Shown here piece after piece: positions 1-9,659 of a stretch of DNA of 64,000 bases (the stretch's first letter is position 1; every line of letters starts with the position of its first letter). The stretch comes from Effrenium voratum (Eukaryota > Sar > Dinophyceae > Suessiales > Symbiodiniaceae). The DNA is taken from assembly GCA_963377175.1 (NCBI GenBank), contig CAUJNA010002791.1, forward strand, positions 62,001 to 126,000, written 5' to 3'. The notes below the pieces were generated by a model, which ran no database searches, had not been told where the DNA came from, and was given only the letters and a program-made list of their open reading frames with translations. A program made the translations under genes and the position numbers.

Positions 1-174
1 TTGCTTAGACTATGTTTCTGGTGCTTCCCAGTCTGGCTTTGCCAGCCCTTCCTTGCCCCGCTTCCTGAATTGCAGCATTGCGTGGCATGTCTGGTTGATT
101 TGTTTGTTTTGCTCGCGCAGCTCTGGGTCCAAAACCTTTGGTAGCTAGGGCATAGCTCATTCGGTATTGTCCGG

Positions 175-720
175 ATGACGATTGTTTTTTCACGGCACAG
201 TTTTGTTGTTCGATGGCGTCTACTGACGCTATGCTTGTTGCTTGTGGCACTTGTGCTCACTGCGGGCTGGATGTTTAAATTCGACTCTGCGTGGCCTTGC
301 AACAAGTTCGACTGTGCAGGTCATTCGACAAGGCTGAGAGAACAGGTTCGTGTCATTGCACTGGACGGAGGCATTTTGCACGGTCCACCAAACACTATCC
401 TGGCTTCCTCCCGAGCCTTGCGCCAGGGTGCCCATGAATTGAATGTTGACTTGGTGTGGAACCGGCTGAGTGGGCAGCTAGTGTGCACTCACAATTCCAC
501 ACACTGGATCCCCATTCCGGGCTTCCCCACTTTGTCACAGAGTTTCACCCAAAGTGGCAATGCCACTTCCGAGCACTCGCCCCCGTGCCAGCACTTCCGG
601 CACCAGCTGCTGCTCAGCGGGTTCTCCGCCTCCGACTTGCAGGGCTTAGGCCCGTGCCCACCGCAGCCCTTGACATCGGCCGCGGACTTCTTGGAGGCTT
701 TTCCGGAGGTGGGGAGTTGT
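175..720 (+). CDS. GDPD-like membrane protein, first exon (partial)
   Basis: Open frame from ATG at 175. Residues 12-34 form one hydrophobic segment after an Arg-rich start, so a signal anchor or signal peptide is likely. Residues 60-107 follow the order of glycerophosphodiester phosphodiesterases: a DGG where the family has HRGG, then PPNTILASSRAL (family PENTL.AF..AL), GAHELNVDL (family GA..IE.DV) and QLVCTHN (family LVV.HD). The catalytic His of HRG and the Glu of E-x-D are replaced (Leu-Asp and Asn), so activity is doubtful. A later LTSAADFLEAF stretch (about 165-176) resembles the 'pTl.e.L..f' segment. After about 720 the frame runs into T-rich DNA, so the exon probably ends near there. 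The 3' exons are not identified. The GDPD call is an inference from motif order. Confidence 0.45.
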
Positions 721-829
721 CCCACACCAAAAATCCGTTGGCTTCCCCAGGCACCGCGAAGAGTTTCTTCTTTTGTGTTTGTGAATGTGCTTCAGACGTG
801 GCCGTTTTTGCCCGTTTGGAGTGGAGGGC

Positions 830-1090
830 CATTTTTTCTTCGTTTTTTTTTAAAGGTTGTTTTTTGTTTTTCAGGGTGGGTGGCTTTTCGGCTTTTTGGC
901 TTTTGTGGCTTTTACGTGGGTTTTTGTGGCTTTTGTGGCTTCTCATTTCGCATCCTCTGCATTCACAGTTCCTGTCTGTTTGTCTTTTCGAATCCTCTGC
1001 ATTGCCAGTTCCGCTGCGGCAGGTGGCTTTTTGGCTTTGTGGTTTTTGGCGGCTTTCTGGCTTTGGCTTTTCGCATCCAGCATCGCAAGT
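830..1090. repeat. T/G-rich low-complexity DNA (TTTTGGC-type)
   Basis: Imperfect reiteration of TTTTTGGCTTTTGTGGC-like blocks. Long Phe/Gly/Leu-rich frames stay open here only because of the repeat, so I treat it as intron or intergenic. Confidence 0.6.
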
Positions 1091-1140
1091 TCATCTCTCC
1101 AGTGCCCCCCGCCACCCCCCTTTCGATTAGAATGCACGCC

Positions 1141-1464
1141 TAATTGAATCATCACGTTTTCAATCATCATGCGACAGTTACTTTGTAGATTCTTTGCCTC
1201 TAATTGAATCATCACTTTTTCGATCATCATGGGGGGCGGCAGCCGCCCCCCCCAACCCCCCCGCTACTTTTTAGATTTTTTGCCCCTGACATGGGTATAT
1301 TTGTTTGGCCCTAATTGAATCATCACTTTTTCGATCATCATGGGGGGGGCTGCCGCCCCCTCCCAACCCCCCCGCGCCTTTAATTGAATCATCACTTTTC
1401 AGCCCCCCCCCCAACCCCCCCGCTGCTTTTAGGATTTTTTGCCCCTAATTGAATTATCACATTG
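1141..1464. repeat. Interspersed array of TTGAATCATCA units with G/C runs
   Basis: Units begin TAATTGAATCATCAC at 1141, 1201, 1312, 1381 and (TTGAATTATCAC) 1446. They are spaced 60, 111, 69 and 65 bp apart. Several units continue with a second ATCATCAT and a run of 6-8 G followed by CCGCCCCC and CCCAACCCCCCC, which can form a G/C hairpin or G-quadruplex. A further unit is at about 14384, just beyond the LTR element, so the retrotransposon apparently inserted into this array. Confidence 0.7.
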
Positions 1465-1722
1465 AGACCATTGATCTCCCGCAACATTTGGCTCAAGGCC
1501 CCTTTTGCATAATCACGACCATCCGAGCGTGAGGACAAAAGAGCCATTGCAGGCCGCTTACAGGATTATCCATCAGACAATCCACCAGGGACAATCCATC
1601 CTCCAATCATCCATTACTGGCATATTGGACTCTCTCCGGAATAGATCGGGACCAACAACGACCTCAACTACCACAGGGTTCCAGTTCCCTCCGGGGATAG
1701 GCACCTGGGGCAGTGGGCCTCA
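1465..1722 (+). repeat. 5' LTR
   Basis: Starts AGACCATTGATCTCC and ends GGGCAGTGGGCCTCA, matched by 14046-14303. It ends in CA. A TG lies 7 bp inside the left edge, so the true left border could be 1465 or about 1472. Bases 1479-1497 resemble the dinoflagellate spliced leader. Confidence 0.92.
1479..1497 (+). other. DinoSL-like segment in 5' LTR
   Basis: CCG followed by CATTTGGCTCAAG. The known DinoSL 3' end is CATTTTGGCTCAAG, so the match is one T short, with a short mismatched spacer after CCG. It may be a degenerate spliced-leader relic; chance cannot be excluded. Confidence 0.45.
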
Positions 1723-1727
1723 ATTTG

Positions 1728-1747
1728 TGGTAGCGGAGCGGGTTTTC
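1728..1747 (+). promoter_or_regulatory. Primer binding site (initiator tRNA-Met type)
   Basis: TGGTAGCGGAGCGGGTTTTC starts five bases after the LTR ends. It is complementary to the 3' end expected of eukaryotic initiator tRNA-Met (ending ..GCTACCA), the usual minus-strand primer of Ty1/copia elements. Confidence 0.8.
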
Positions 1748-1766
1748 CGCAGAGATCCAAGGGAAG

Positions 1767-2996
1767 ATGTCATCAGATGGAGAAGGCTTCATGGAAGCCT
1801 ATACAAGTTTGGCAAAGCCGAGCTACACGGAGGAAACACCCAATTCATCGATGACCGCCAAGCAGCCGCCATCGTATGACGGAAAAGTCAGCTGGTTCAG
1901 GTATGAAGAACTCGTGGACGACTGGGTGACAATCACCACAGTAGAAGCAGCCCAGCGAGGTCCATTGCTTAAGAGCAGACTCACTGGAGATGCTTACATG
2001 TACAAGGCCGTCCTCCAAAATGACCTCTTGCAAGATCTTGATGAAGGAGTCAACTATTTCAAGAACACGCTGAAGAAGTACTTTTTGAAAGGTGCGACCA
2101 ACGTGTATCTGTACAGACTCCTCAGTTTCTTCAACCACAGAAGGCAGAACCAAGAGTTCCTCATTTTTACCTCAAAATTCGAAATCCTTCGCATGAGATT
2201 GAAGGCAGCGTGGATGGACCTGATGCCAATCTTTACGGCACAGTCTCCATCATTTCGACAGTCCGTACAGGACGCAAATGCAAGAACAATTGCTCGACAT
2301 CAGCAAGCAGCCGGTGCTCGAGCACCGCCTCCAGCCCTGCTAAATGAGGACGATCCTACAGTCCTCAGACAATATATCCAAGGAATGCAGGACAGACAGC
2401 GGGACGCATTTCCCTTCGGGGATAATCTCATTGCACAGTTTTTCATTCTACAAAGTGAGTTGTCAGATCAACAAAGAGAACGACTCACAAGTGCAATGTC
2501 ATTGAGGAACATCTCACTCGAGAATTATTGCTATGAGATGCTGAAGACACACTACCATGAACTCTTCATCACAGCGAGGACATCGATCCAAGATCCATCC
2601 ATCCGACCTCAAGGAGGCAGCCGAAGCAACACATTCTTCATCATCGAACAAGGTGAATATGAAGGAGAAGAAGGCTTCTGGGTTGAGGATGAAGAAGGGC
2701 TTGAAGGATTCATGTCAAACAACGATGAAGATACGTTCTGGGTCCTCGAGGAGAACGATGCGTTCATAGCAAGAAAAGTGTCGGGGCGGAACTTCAAGTT
2801 CAAGAAAAGAAAAGGGAAAGGGAAATCAGGAAACAAGAAGGGCAGTCCCCAACGAGGTGGCTTCAAACCCTTCAGAAAAAGCGGTTCTGGCGGAAAGGCC
2901 AATATGGCCAACGAAAACTATGATCCCTACGACCAGGCATATTTGGGAAAAGGCAAAGGAAAGAAGGGAAAGAAAGGAAAATCAAAATTCCAATAA
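1767..2996 (+). CDS. gag: Gag-like protein of copia element
   Basis: 409 codons from ATG 1767, the first ATG after the primer site. Residues 34-50 (PPSYDGKVSWFRYEELV) and the following DDW, LKSRLTGDAY and YF segments resemble the capsid-type Gag of copia elements. The middle is helical. The C-terminal third is acidic and then strongly basic (KGKGKKGKKGKSKFQ at the end), a likely nucleic-acid binding tail. I see no CCHC zinc knuckle. The frame stops at 2996, but a Lys-rich and then acidic/Trp-rich continuation runs in other frames to 3247, so a frameshift near 3000-3075 has separated Gag from the protease region. Confidence 0.8.
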   Translation: MSSDGEGFMEAYTSLAKPSYTEETPNSSMTAKQPPSYDGKVSWFRYEELVDDWVTITTVEAAQRGPLLKSRLTGDAYMYKAVLQNDLLQDLDEGVNYFKNTLKKYFLKGATNVYLYRLLSFFNHRRQNQEFLIFTSKFEILRMRLKAAWMDLMPIFTAQSPSFRQSVQDANARTIARHQQAAGARAPPPALLNEDDPTVLRQYIQGMQDRQRDAFPFGDNLIAQFFILQSELSDQQRERLTSAMSLRNISLENYCYEMLKTHYHELFITARTSIQDPSIRPQGGSRSNTFFIIEQGEYEGEEGFWVEDEEGLEGFMSNNDEDTFWVLEENDAFIARKVSGRNFKFKKRKGKGKSGNKKGSPQRGGFKPFRKSGSGGKANMANENYDPYDQAYLGKGKGKKGKKGKSKFQ

Positions 2997-3075
2997 CCCT
3001 ATGATGGAAACAAAGGTTATCCATCCTATGAGAGTGGCAAAGGAAAGAGCGGACAGGAAAAGGAAAATCCAAGAC

Positions 3076-3955
3076 GTTCGCAGCCACCGCAGAAAAGACG
3101 GAGGAGCAGCCCGCCATCCAGCAGACTGCACCATCCATAGAGCCTATTTATGCCGTTTGGACAGACCAAGACTGGGATCAATCATGGACATGGAACGAAC
3201 ATGGCTGGTACTCATCCCATGAGACATCCAGCACAGGACAAGCGTTAATGGCATTCCATGATGCATATGAGTATCCTGGGAAAAAGGCCATCCACGAGAA
3301 GCTGATCCAATCAGATACAGTTTCAGAACACAATCTGTCCGTCACAACAAATCACAGCCTTTTGGCAACAAAGCTGATGGCGCCTGTCATCAACCCTCAG
3401 CACAACCCGACCTATGCGATTCTGGACAATGGATGTACCAGATCTATGGGCAGCTGGCATGCAATCCAGCGTTTTACCCAGGCAATCGAACCAATGAAGG
3501 ACATCATCTCCTACGAGTACATCCCGGCCGAGACCAAGTTCACTTTTGCAAACGGAGAGACCGCCAGGGTAAATTGGACCCTGCATCTTCGATATCACAC
3601 AACTCCTCCATGCAGTACGAACATCGACATCCTTGAACAAGGAACTGTACCGATCCTTCTCAACATCAGCCAGATGCGGAACCTCTACATGACCATCGAG
3701 CACACACCTCAATGTGACAAGATCACATGCAAGGTCTTTGGCGTGAACCGTCAAGCAGTTCCAGTATCCGGTGCAGGACATGCACTCGTCGATCTCGCTG
3801 GAGTTGCAAGAGTGAAGGCGCATGGAGAAATTGCTCACAAGGGCCTCACCAACTATGTCTATGACGATGATAACAGCATCAATTTTCCTCCGGGGATCTC
3901 ACCAGGAGCGAAACTGGTTGTGCAGCAAAATCATCCGAGACAAAGGAGCACCTAG
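3076..3955 (+). CDS. Copia aspartic protease region
   Basis: The frame open from about 3076 to 3955 contains an ATG at 3248. Its YAILDNGCTRSMGS (about residues 58-71 from that ATG) matches the retropepsin active-site segment of copia elements (family vlDtGcs.smg). The Thr/Ser after the catalytic Asp reads Asn, so activity of this copy is uncertain. A second hydrophobic block (QGTVPILLNISQM, about 137-149) fits the C-terminal retropepsin strand. Upstream in the same frame is an acidic, Trp-rich linker. It lies between Gag and integrase as expected. Confidence 0.7.
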
Positions 3956-4029
3956 CAGCTCCTAAGATCATTGGATCTCAAAAGCAGGACCATTGGATCC
4001 TTGACAAGAAGAACAAGCATCTCATCCGT

Positions 4030-4620
4030 GTGCGTATCACGCCCCGAAAGGCGCTGTTCACACCAAATGGAGCCAAGGAATGTCCAACCAATCCTGATCA
4101 CATCAGCCGAGAACGTGCCACGGAGATCATTGATGCATCCACAGGTGGAGATCCAGATATCTTGGAAGACAATTGGAGACTTACATCCCAGGCAAATAAA
4201 CCGATGATTAACCTGTGGATAGGTAAGACCATTTTCACCTTCTCAGACAATTCGCTGAAGGACGTAGAAGCAGGTCCAGGATCGGCAGCAGACAGGATCA
4301 TCGACAAGAGGGGCCAGTTGACTATTGAGCCAGACCCTTTCGCACCATCCTCAGAAGAACCAACATCGCTTCCGCTTGCCCTAGGCAGAATCCACAAGCG
4401 ATTGTCGAATCCAGAAGAATTGAAGAAACTCCACCTGCAGCATCATCACATGACGACAGATCAATTTCGATTTAGAACCCGAGCACTTCATTTGCCGAAA
4501 TCAACATTCGATCTATTCGACAAGATCCGAAGTGAGTGCGAAGTTTGCCAAGTGGCGAAACATGCACCATCACGAAGCAAGACAAGCGGACTTCGACATC
4601 ATTGTTTTTGTCATCCTGGG
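4030..4620 (+). pseudogene. Integrase N-terminal zinc domain (GAG-pre-integrase)
   Basis: The frame contains H-x-H and C-x2-C ligands: KLHLQHHHMTTDQFRF, then about 35 residues later SECEVCQVAKHAPSR. This is the HHCC zinc-binding domain that precedes the copia integrase core. The 5' edge is simply where the frame opens (a GTG, not a credible start). The frame is lost at about 4590-4610, before the catalytic core, so the integrase is interrupted. Confidence 0.75.
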
Positions 4621-5288
4621 ATGGAGCAACAACATTGCTCACTGCAGAGGCAGTGACAACTACGCAAGAAGTCGAGAACATCACTGTCCTCAGGAACTAT
4701 TTTGACCAGTACCACTTGCAGCCCAAATCAGTTGTCGCAGATCAAGCCTTCATGACAGACACATGGGAACATGTCTATCAGTCCCTTGACATCACTCCGA
4801 TATCTCTGGGACCAAATACACCATGGCCAAATCGAGCTGAAGCAGCAGTTCGACTCCTGAAGGCACAACTCAAGATCATGCTGAGTTCCATCAAAGCAGG
4901 CACTGCACGTGCAACACTGAAGAAAGTGACCTATAGGCAACTGGTGAAGGCCGCTGCAACTGTCAGGAATCAAACCGTCACCTACCAGGGAGTAACTCCA
5001 TTGGAGCTCGCATTCGGAAGACGACCAGCAGATCTCATCCAACTCGATGTCGCAACTCCAACTCAGTTGACGATTGACAGGAATGAAGAAGAGATGACAG
5101 CCATCCAGATCAAGCAGCTGTCAAAGCAAGCTTTCCAAGAAGCACGTCAATCCGAGGACATCCGACGAGACCTTGCTCAAAATCTCCGAATGAGTTCAAA
5201 GCCTCTTCAAGTAAGGACAAGGTATTTTACTGGCAGGAAGACAAATCCAAGATTCGTTCCGATGGAAGCAAGGGAGGAATATGGCTAA
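4590..5288 (+). pseudogene. Integrase catalytic core (rve), frameshifted
   Basis: After the frame change, DGATTLLTAEAV supplies the first catalytic Asp region. VVADQAFMT has the second Asp, and NRAEAAVRLLKAQ has the DDE Glu in the usual copia spacing (family 'D..g.pE......n..iE'). Later RPADLIQLD and the basic tail match the integrase C-terminus. Retroviral-type DDE integrases insert the cDNA into host DNA. The frame stops at 5288, then reopens as the methyltransferase-like segment. Confidence 0.75.
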
Positions 5289-5372
5289 AGGGAAAAGTCA
5301 TTTCCATTGAAGGAGCAATGGTAGGACTTGATCTTGGGACTCGACTCATCAAGGTTAACATGACGAAGCTCA

Positions 5373-6455
5373 GTGCCATTACGTATCGCGGGAAAAACAA
5401 CTCCAAAACCTGCAGTACCTCATCCAGCAGAGAACATGTTCGTTGAGGACCTAACATCCATTCCTGAACAAGCACATTGGAATTGTGTACGTAAGGGAAA
5501 GATCCACGTTCTCGAGATCTTTGCAGGAAGTGCCAGATTCAGTCAATGCTGCGCACTGTCAGGTCTTAAGGTTGGGACTCCCGTGGACATCCGCACAGGA
5601 TTCGATGTAATGACCAAGGGACGACACATGGTCATGGAGATCATCAGGGAACAAGCACCTGATGTCATCCTTATGGCACCAGTCTGTGGACCATGGTCAA
5701 ATATGCAGAACATCCAGCAAGACCAGCAAAAGGTGGGGGAAAAGCGGAGACGCTACCTTCCCAAGGTTGAATTTGTGGCATCCATTGCGCGTTATCAGTT
5801 GAAGCACAGAAGATACTTCATTATCGAAAATCCTCAGACATCCAGGATATGGTATCTGAAATGCATGCAGCAATTGTTTTCAGACCCATCCGTGACCTGG
5901 GGAGATTTCCATTTCTGTGCATACGGACTAAAAGATCCTGAATCCGGACCCAGAAGTCTCAAGCCCACGAGCTTGATGCACTGTTTACCTTCCGAGGTTA
6001 TGAGACCGATCTTCAGAAGGTGTAAAAACTTTTCCAGCTCAGTAAAGCATGAACACCAACCCCTAGAGGGAAACGCTGGTTCCTTCGGAAGCAAAACCAA
6101 ACTGGCACAGGTGTATCCTTACCAGTTCTGTCAGGATCTTGCGCACATCATCTTACGACACTTGCAGGTGAAACCGCTTGACAACGAGGTGTACCTCTTG
6201 GAGGACCTTTTTGAACCATTCACCATCAAGCAGGTTGATATCCTGAGAAAGGAGATGGAAGCCATTGACAAGGAGTTCAACATGACCAGCACCAGTCTTG
6301 CAGTCAGAATCCAAGACCTGCTGTTCAACGAGGACGTTCAACCATTAGTCATTCAAGATCCGCTAGTTCAGAAATTCCAGAAGACGACGAAGCAGTACCC
6401 ACCTGGGACTGAAATTGATATCTTCAAGCAAGATCCTAATGACTGGCGATGTTAG
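5373..6455 (+). CDS. Cytosine-C5-methyltransferase-like domain inside copia Pol
   Basis: A 360-codon frame between integrase and RT. In order: VLEIFAGSARFSQ (residues 46-58) fits MTase motif I, a SAM-binding loop with F-G. DIRTGFD (72-78) fits the acidic motif II region. APVCGPWSN (102-110) fits motif IV with the catalytic Cys at 105, although the preceding Pro is Val. IIENPQTS (150-157) fits motif VI (ENV in most C5-MTases). KPTSLMHC (197-204) fits the motif VIII area. A C-terminal tail of about 120 residues is unassigned. C5-MTases transfer methyl groups from SAM to DNA cytosine; the ENP instead of ENV makes activity uncertain. The start is a GTG at the frame edge, so it is probably part of the polyprotein. 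Acquisition of C5-MTase domains by eukaryotic retrotransposons has been reported. Confidence 0.75.
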   Translation: MPLRIAGKTTPKPAVPHPAENMFVEDLTSIPEQAHWNCVRKGKIHVLEIFAGSARFSQCCALSGLKVGTPVDIRTGFDVMTKGRHMVMEIIREQAPDVILMAPVCGPWSNMQNIQQDQQKVGEKRRRYLPKVEFVASIARYQLKHRRYFIIENPQTSRIWYLKCMQQLFSDPSVTWGDFHFCAYGLKDPESGPRSLKPTSLMHCLPSEVMRPIFRRCKNFSSSVKHEHQPLEGNAGSFGSKTKLAQVYPYQFCQDLAHIILRHLQVKPLDNEVYLLEDLFEPFTIKQVDILRKEMEAIDKEFNMTSTSLAVRIQDLLFNEDVQPLVIQDPLVQKFQKTTKQYPPGTEIDIFKQDPNDWRC

Positions 6456-6479
6456 AACACGTGGAACGGCTGCAAGAAG

Positions 6480-7440
6480 TTGAGACAACTGTGCATCTCA
6501 TCCACTCAGTATGATGCATGCACTGCATACGTCCACACCATTGGCATCAATATGCCTATTGCGTCACCTCCGGACGATGCAATCATATCCTTCTGGCAGC
6601 CTGATCAGCTGAATAGAATTTGGGTCTTGCCTGCATCAAAATGCAATTGGGAGAAGTATGATCCGAAGACGTGGCATGCTGTGATGTTTTCATCCGTTCA
6701 TGAGTCGTTCATCGCCGGCCATCAAGCCGATGCCCATCGAGACGGATCCATTGGATCCCACGGATGCACCTCAGCAACCTGACACACAGCAACCACCTGA
6801 TCAACCGGACCATCCCATGCCTGATCCAAGACCTCCAACACCTCCGGACGAGAGCATGTCAGATCCTCCTCCGGATCCCCCACATCAGCCTGATCATCCC
6901 ATGCCGCCAGCACCACGCAGTGTGTTGCCAGACAGTCCAGTGGATCCTCCACTGCCGCCACACGACAAGCCTGGCGGAGGAGACGCAGCGCTTAAACGGC
7001 AAACACAGTCCATTTCATCCTCAAGTGGGCTCAATCGACTGGGGGGTGATGTCTCTTTGCCGTCACAGTCGCAATCATCTCAGCCAATTCTTCCGACTGT
7101 CGTGGTACCTTCACCACCTGCGATTCTTACAAATCCCGAAGCAGAGGAATAAGATGAAGATCTTGAACCGCCGACACTTGTGCAAGAGGAAACAACCGGC
7201 AGTCCGTCAAAGAAGCAGAAGACTGGGAAGAAGAAGAAGAAGAAGAAGAAGAAGAAGCCAGATGACAATGATGAGTCACCTGGGCATTCTCCCAGACATG
7301 ACTGCATCTTCATCCAATTCTAATCCGAACAATCCAGCAAATTTGCCGGTTCAATATGAAAGTGAGGAAGAGCTGATTCCTCATGTTCCAACCTCATCCG
7401 GCACTGGAAGTTAAAGAACCATGAGATACACTGACCAGGA
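6480..7440 (+). other. Pol linker: Pro/Asp-rich and Lys-rich, frameshifted
   Basis: The 6480-6782 frame has a compact Trp-containing segment (AIISFWQPDQLNRIWVLP). It continues after a frame change near 6715 as a Pro/Asp/Gln-rich stretch (6715-7152), then an acidic to Lys-rich region encoded by (AAG)n at 7227-7258. A Lys tract of this kind could serve as a nuclear localisation signal. This is spacer between the MTase-like and RT domains, with no catalytic motifs. Confidence 0.55.
7227..7258. repeat. (AAG)n microsatellite
   Basis: About ten AAG units, coding for poly-Lys on the + strand. Confidence 0.85.
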
Positions 7441-7506
7441 AGATGGAGATTCAGAAGACTCTCAGAGGACCAGATCCTAGTTCTAGATGAAGCGCACTGG
7501 TCACTC

Positions 7507-8877
7507 ATGACAGCCGAACAGAAGATCTGTGCGAATACCGGATCCTTTAAGGTTCCGAGAGATATCGAAGGCAACCCTGTCCTACTTGGACGTGTGAAAG
7601 GGACCTTCAGTCCATCGCCCCGATGCGGATTCTCTCATCAGAAACACACAGATCAGAATCATGTTGACCAGCTATGCAAGAACATGACCGACGATGACCG
7701 TGCACTCCTAGTTCTGTATTCATCCAAGCAAGAATCCTTGAAGGCTTCATCCACATCCGCACTCATTGGCAAGAAGCGGAAGGAAGCTACAGCCACGGAA
7801 ATCAGAGCTTATCAGAAGCAATTCCTTGAAGCTAAGCAGCTTGAGTGCAAATCATGGCTTGAGAATGAAGTGTCCGACTTAGTCGATACACGCAAGATTC
7901 AGGTCAGGAACTGGGTCACCGGTCGATGGGTCCTAACCCTGAAGCGAGACAAGGATGGTAACTTCTTGAAGAGCAAGGCTCGCTGGGTCCTCCGAGGCTT
8001 CCAAGACAAGCAGAAGAATGATCAGCAGACAGACAGTCCTGCTGCATCCAGGAGTGGTTTCCGCCTTGCAATCCAAGCAGCCTCAAATAAAGGCTGGAAT
8101 ATATTCCACATGGATTTGAAGACAGCGTTTCTCCAAGGCGAAGCATATGACCAGTCTCGTGACATCATTTGTCAGATACCTCCTGAAATGGGATATCCAC
8201 CCCACATTGGAGCGCGCATGAAGAAGCCTGCATACGGGCTGAATGACGCACCACGTCGATGGTGGAACATCCTTGATTCGGCACTCCGTTCGTACGGACT
8301 AGTGCCAACCCGGGCAGACCGTTGTACATACGTGTACTACGGCAAGCAGCTTCCGAAGCCCGCATTGGTGAGTGAAAAGAAATCATCCACAGCTTTCGAT
8401 CTAGAAGGAGCAGTTGATTACCTAATGGATCCTGTTTCTGGTAACAATGCTAAGAATCGACAAGTTCATGGAGTCCTATCTCTTCATGTAGATGATCTTC
8501 TTATGACGGGGGATGACGTGTTCGAGAAGGACATCATGGGACGACTTCGGCAAGATTTTCAGGTTGGTTCCGAGGACAAACATGGTTGCGTAGGACAGCG
8601 CGTCCAATGGAAGCAAGATGACAAGCATGGTTGGTGCATCAATGTTCATCAGAACGTTGCCATCGACGAATTGCAGGAGATCACTTTTGACAAACACCTG
8701 AAGGACGACACTCCTCTTACTCCACAGATCAACTGGTTACAGTCGCGAACGCAATTCCACATTGGTTATCAATTCTCAAGGCGTGCATCCAAGGCATCAT
8801 CACCAACCATTGAGGACGTTCGCGCCATTAACAAGACAGCCAGGTCAGAACCCTCAAAAGCATCCCGCTTAGCGTGA
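7507..8877 (+). CDS. Copia reverse transcriptase (RVT_2)
   Basis: 456 codons from ATG 7507. The copia RT signature runs NWVTGRWVLTLKRD, KARWVLRGF, IFHMDLKTAFLQGE (first catalytic Asp, residue 203), MKKPAYGLNDAPRRWW, RADRCTYVYY and LSLHVDDLL (the YVDD box as HVDD, Asp 329-330). RT makes cDNA from the genomic RNA. There are no stops within the domain. After about residue 400 the frame carries the connection region and ends at 8877, where RNase H continues in another frame, so there is at least one frameshift at the RT/RNase H border. Confidence 0.92.
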   Translation: MTAEQKICANTGSFKVPRDIEGNPVLLGRVKGTFSPSPRCGFSHQKHTDQNHVDQLCKNMTDDDRALLVLYSSKQESLKASSTSALIGKKRKEATATEIRAYQKQFLEAKQLECKSWLENEVSDLVDTRKIQVRNWVTGRWVLTLKRDKDGNFLKSKARWVLRGFQDKQKNDQQTDSPAASRSGFRLAIQAASNKGWNIFHMDLKTAFLQGEAYDQSRDIICQIPPEMGYPPHIGARMKKPAYGLNDAPRRWWNILDSALRSYGLVPTRADRCTYVYYGKQLPKPALVSEKKSSTAFDLEGAVDYLMDPVSGNNAKNRQVHGVLSLHVDDLLMTGDDVFEKDIMGRLRQDFQVGSEDKHGCVGQRVQWKQDDKHGWCINVHQNVAIDELQEITFDKHLKDDTPLTPQINWLQSRTQFHIGYQFSRRASKASSPTIEDVRAINKTARSEPSKASRLA

Positions 8878-9659
8878 GATTCTGGCCCCTTTGTGGCAAG
8901 ACACGCAAAGTTGGCTATCCAGACGCATCCTATCGCAACAACGAGGATAAGTCATCCCAGCGTGCGCATGTTATTTTTCTTGCAGAACAAAGAGATCTTC
9001 GCCAGGGCTCATCGAATTCGAGAGGCTCATTGGTCGACTATGAGACGCACAAGATCACCGCCACAACCATGTCCACTACTGTTGCAGAGTTGCACGGACT
9101 AATGCGTTGTTACGGTTCAGCATTATTTCTTCGCGGTCTTTGGTCAGACATAACGGGCGAAATTGCAGATGTGCACATCCGCACTGATGCGAACAATCTT
9201 GTCACCACAGCATCCACAACACATCAACCGGAACAGAAAGAAACAATGCATTTGATCCAGATGTTGAGAAAGGAAAGCAACAGCGGACAGATGCACGACC
9301 TTGCACATGTACGAAGTGAAGATTGTCTGGCAGATTCGCTGACCAAGCATTCAGCTAAAGCAGACGAGCTCATCAAGGCCGTCCTCACCGGCAATCTCTT
9401 GAATGTAGATGCACATCCACCCTTCCGTACCATGTTGCAGAACAAGGCATTCTTGGTTGAGTGGCTAGCGCACAACACGAAGCACGGACCCGACATCATT
9501 GCCTTTGCAGGAGTCGGTGTAGCAGAATCCATGTTTGCTTATTGGGGAACCTGGGCATGGTCCGCATGTCCACGAATTCTGATGCATGAGTTTTTCAGTT
9601 TTGCATATTTTCACTTCCTCAATTCCGTGATGCGCGTGTTTGCACTTGACCCATTTTGA
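8874..9659 (+). CDS. Copia RNase H domain
   Basis: The frame overlaps the RT stop and starts without an ATG, so it is a frameshifted continuation. GYPDASY (Asp 17), TVAELHGL (Glu 72) and IRTDANNL (Asp 105) give the D-E-D of copia RNase H, and LADSLTKH is the family's 'aD.lTK' hallmark. RNase H degrades the RNA strand of the RNA:DNA hybrid. An unassigned hydrophobic/aromatic tail follows (AYWGTWAWSACPRILM..). Confidence 0.88.
   Translation: MRFWPLCGKTRKVGYPDASYRNNEDKSSQRAHVIFLAEQRDLRQGSSNSRGSLVDYETHKITATTMSTTVAELHGLMRCYGSALFLRGLWSDITGEIADVHIRTDANNLVTTASTTHQPEQKETMHLIQMLRKESNSGQMHDLAHVRSEDCLADSLTKHSAKADELIKAVLTGNLLNVDAHPPFRTMLQNKAFLVEWLAHNTKHGPDIIAFAGVGVAESMFAYWGTWAWSACPRILMHEFFSFAYFHFLNSVMRVFALDPF

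Noticed and set aside
1141..1464. CRISPR-like array
   Set aside because: Units are irregularly spaced (60-111 bp), the 'spacers' are G/C runs, and the setting is eukaryotic.
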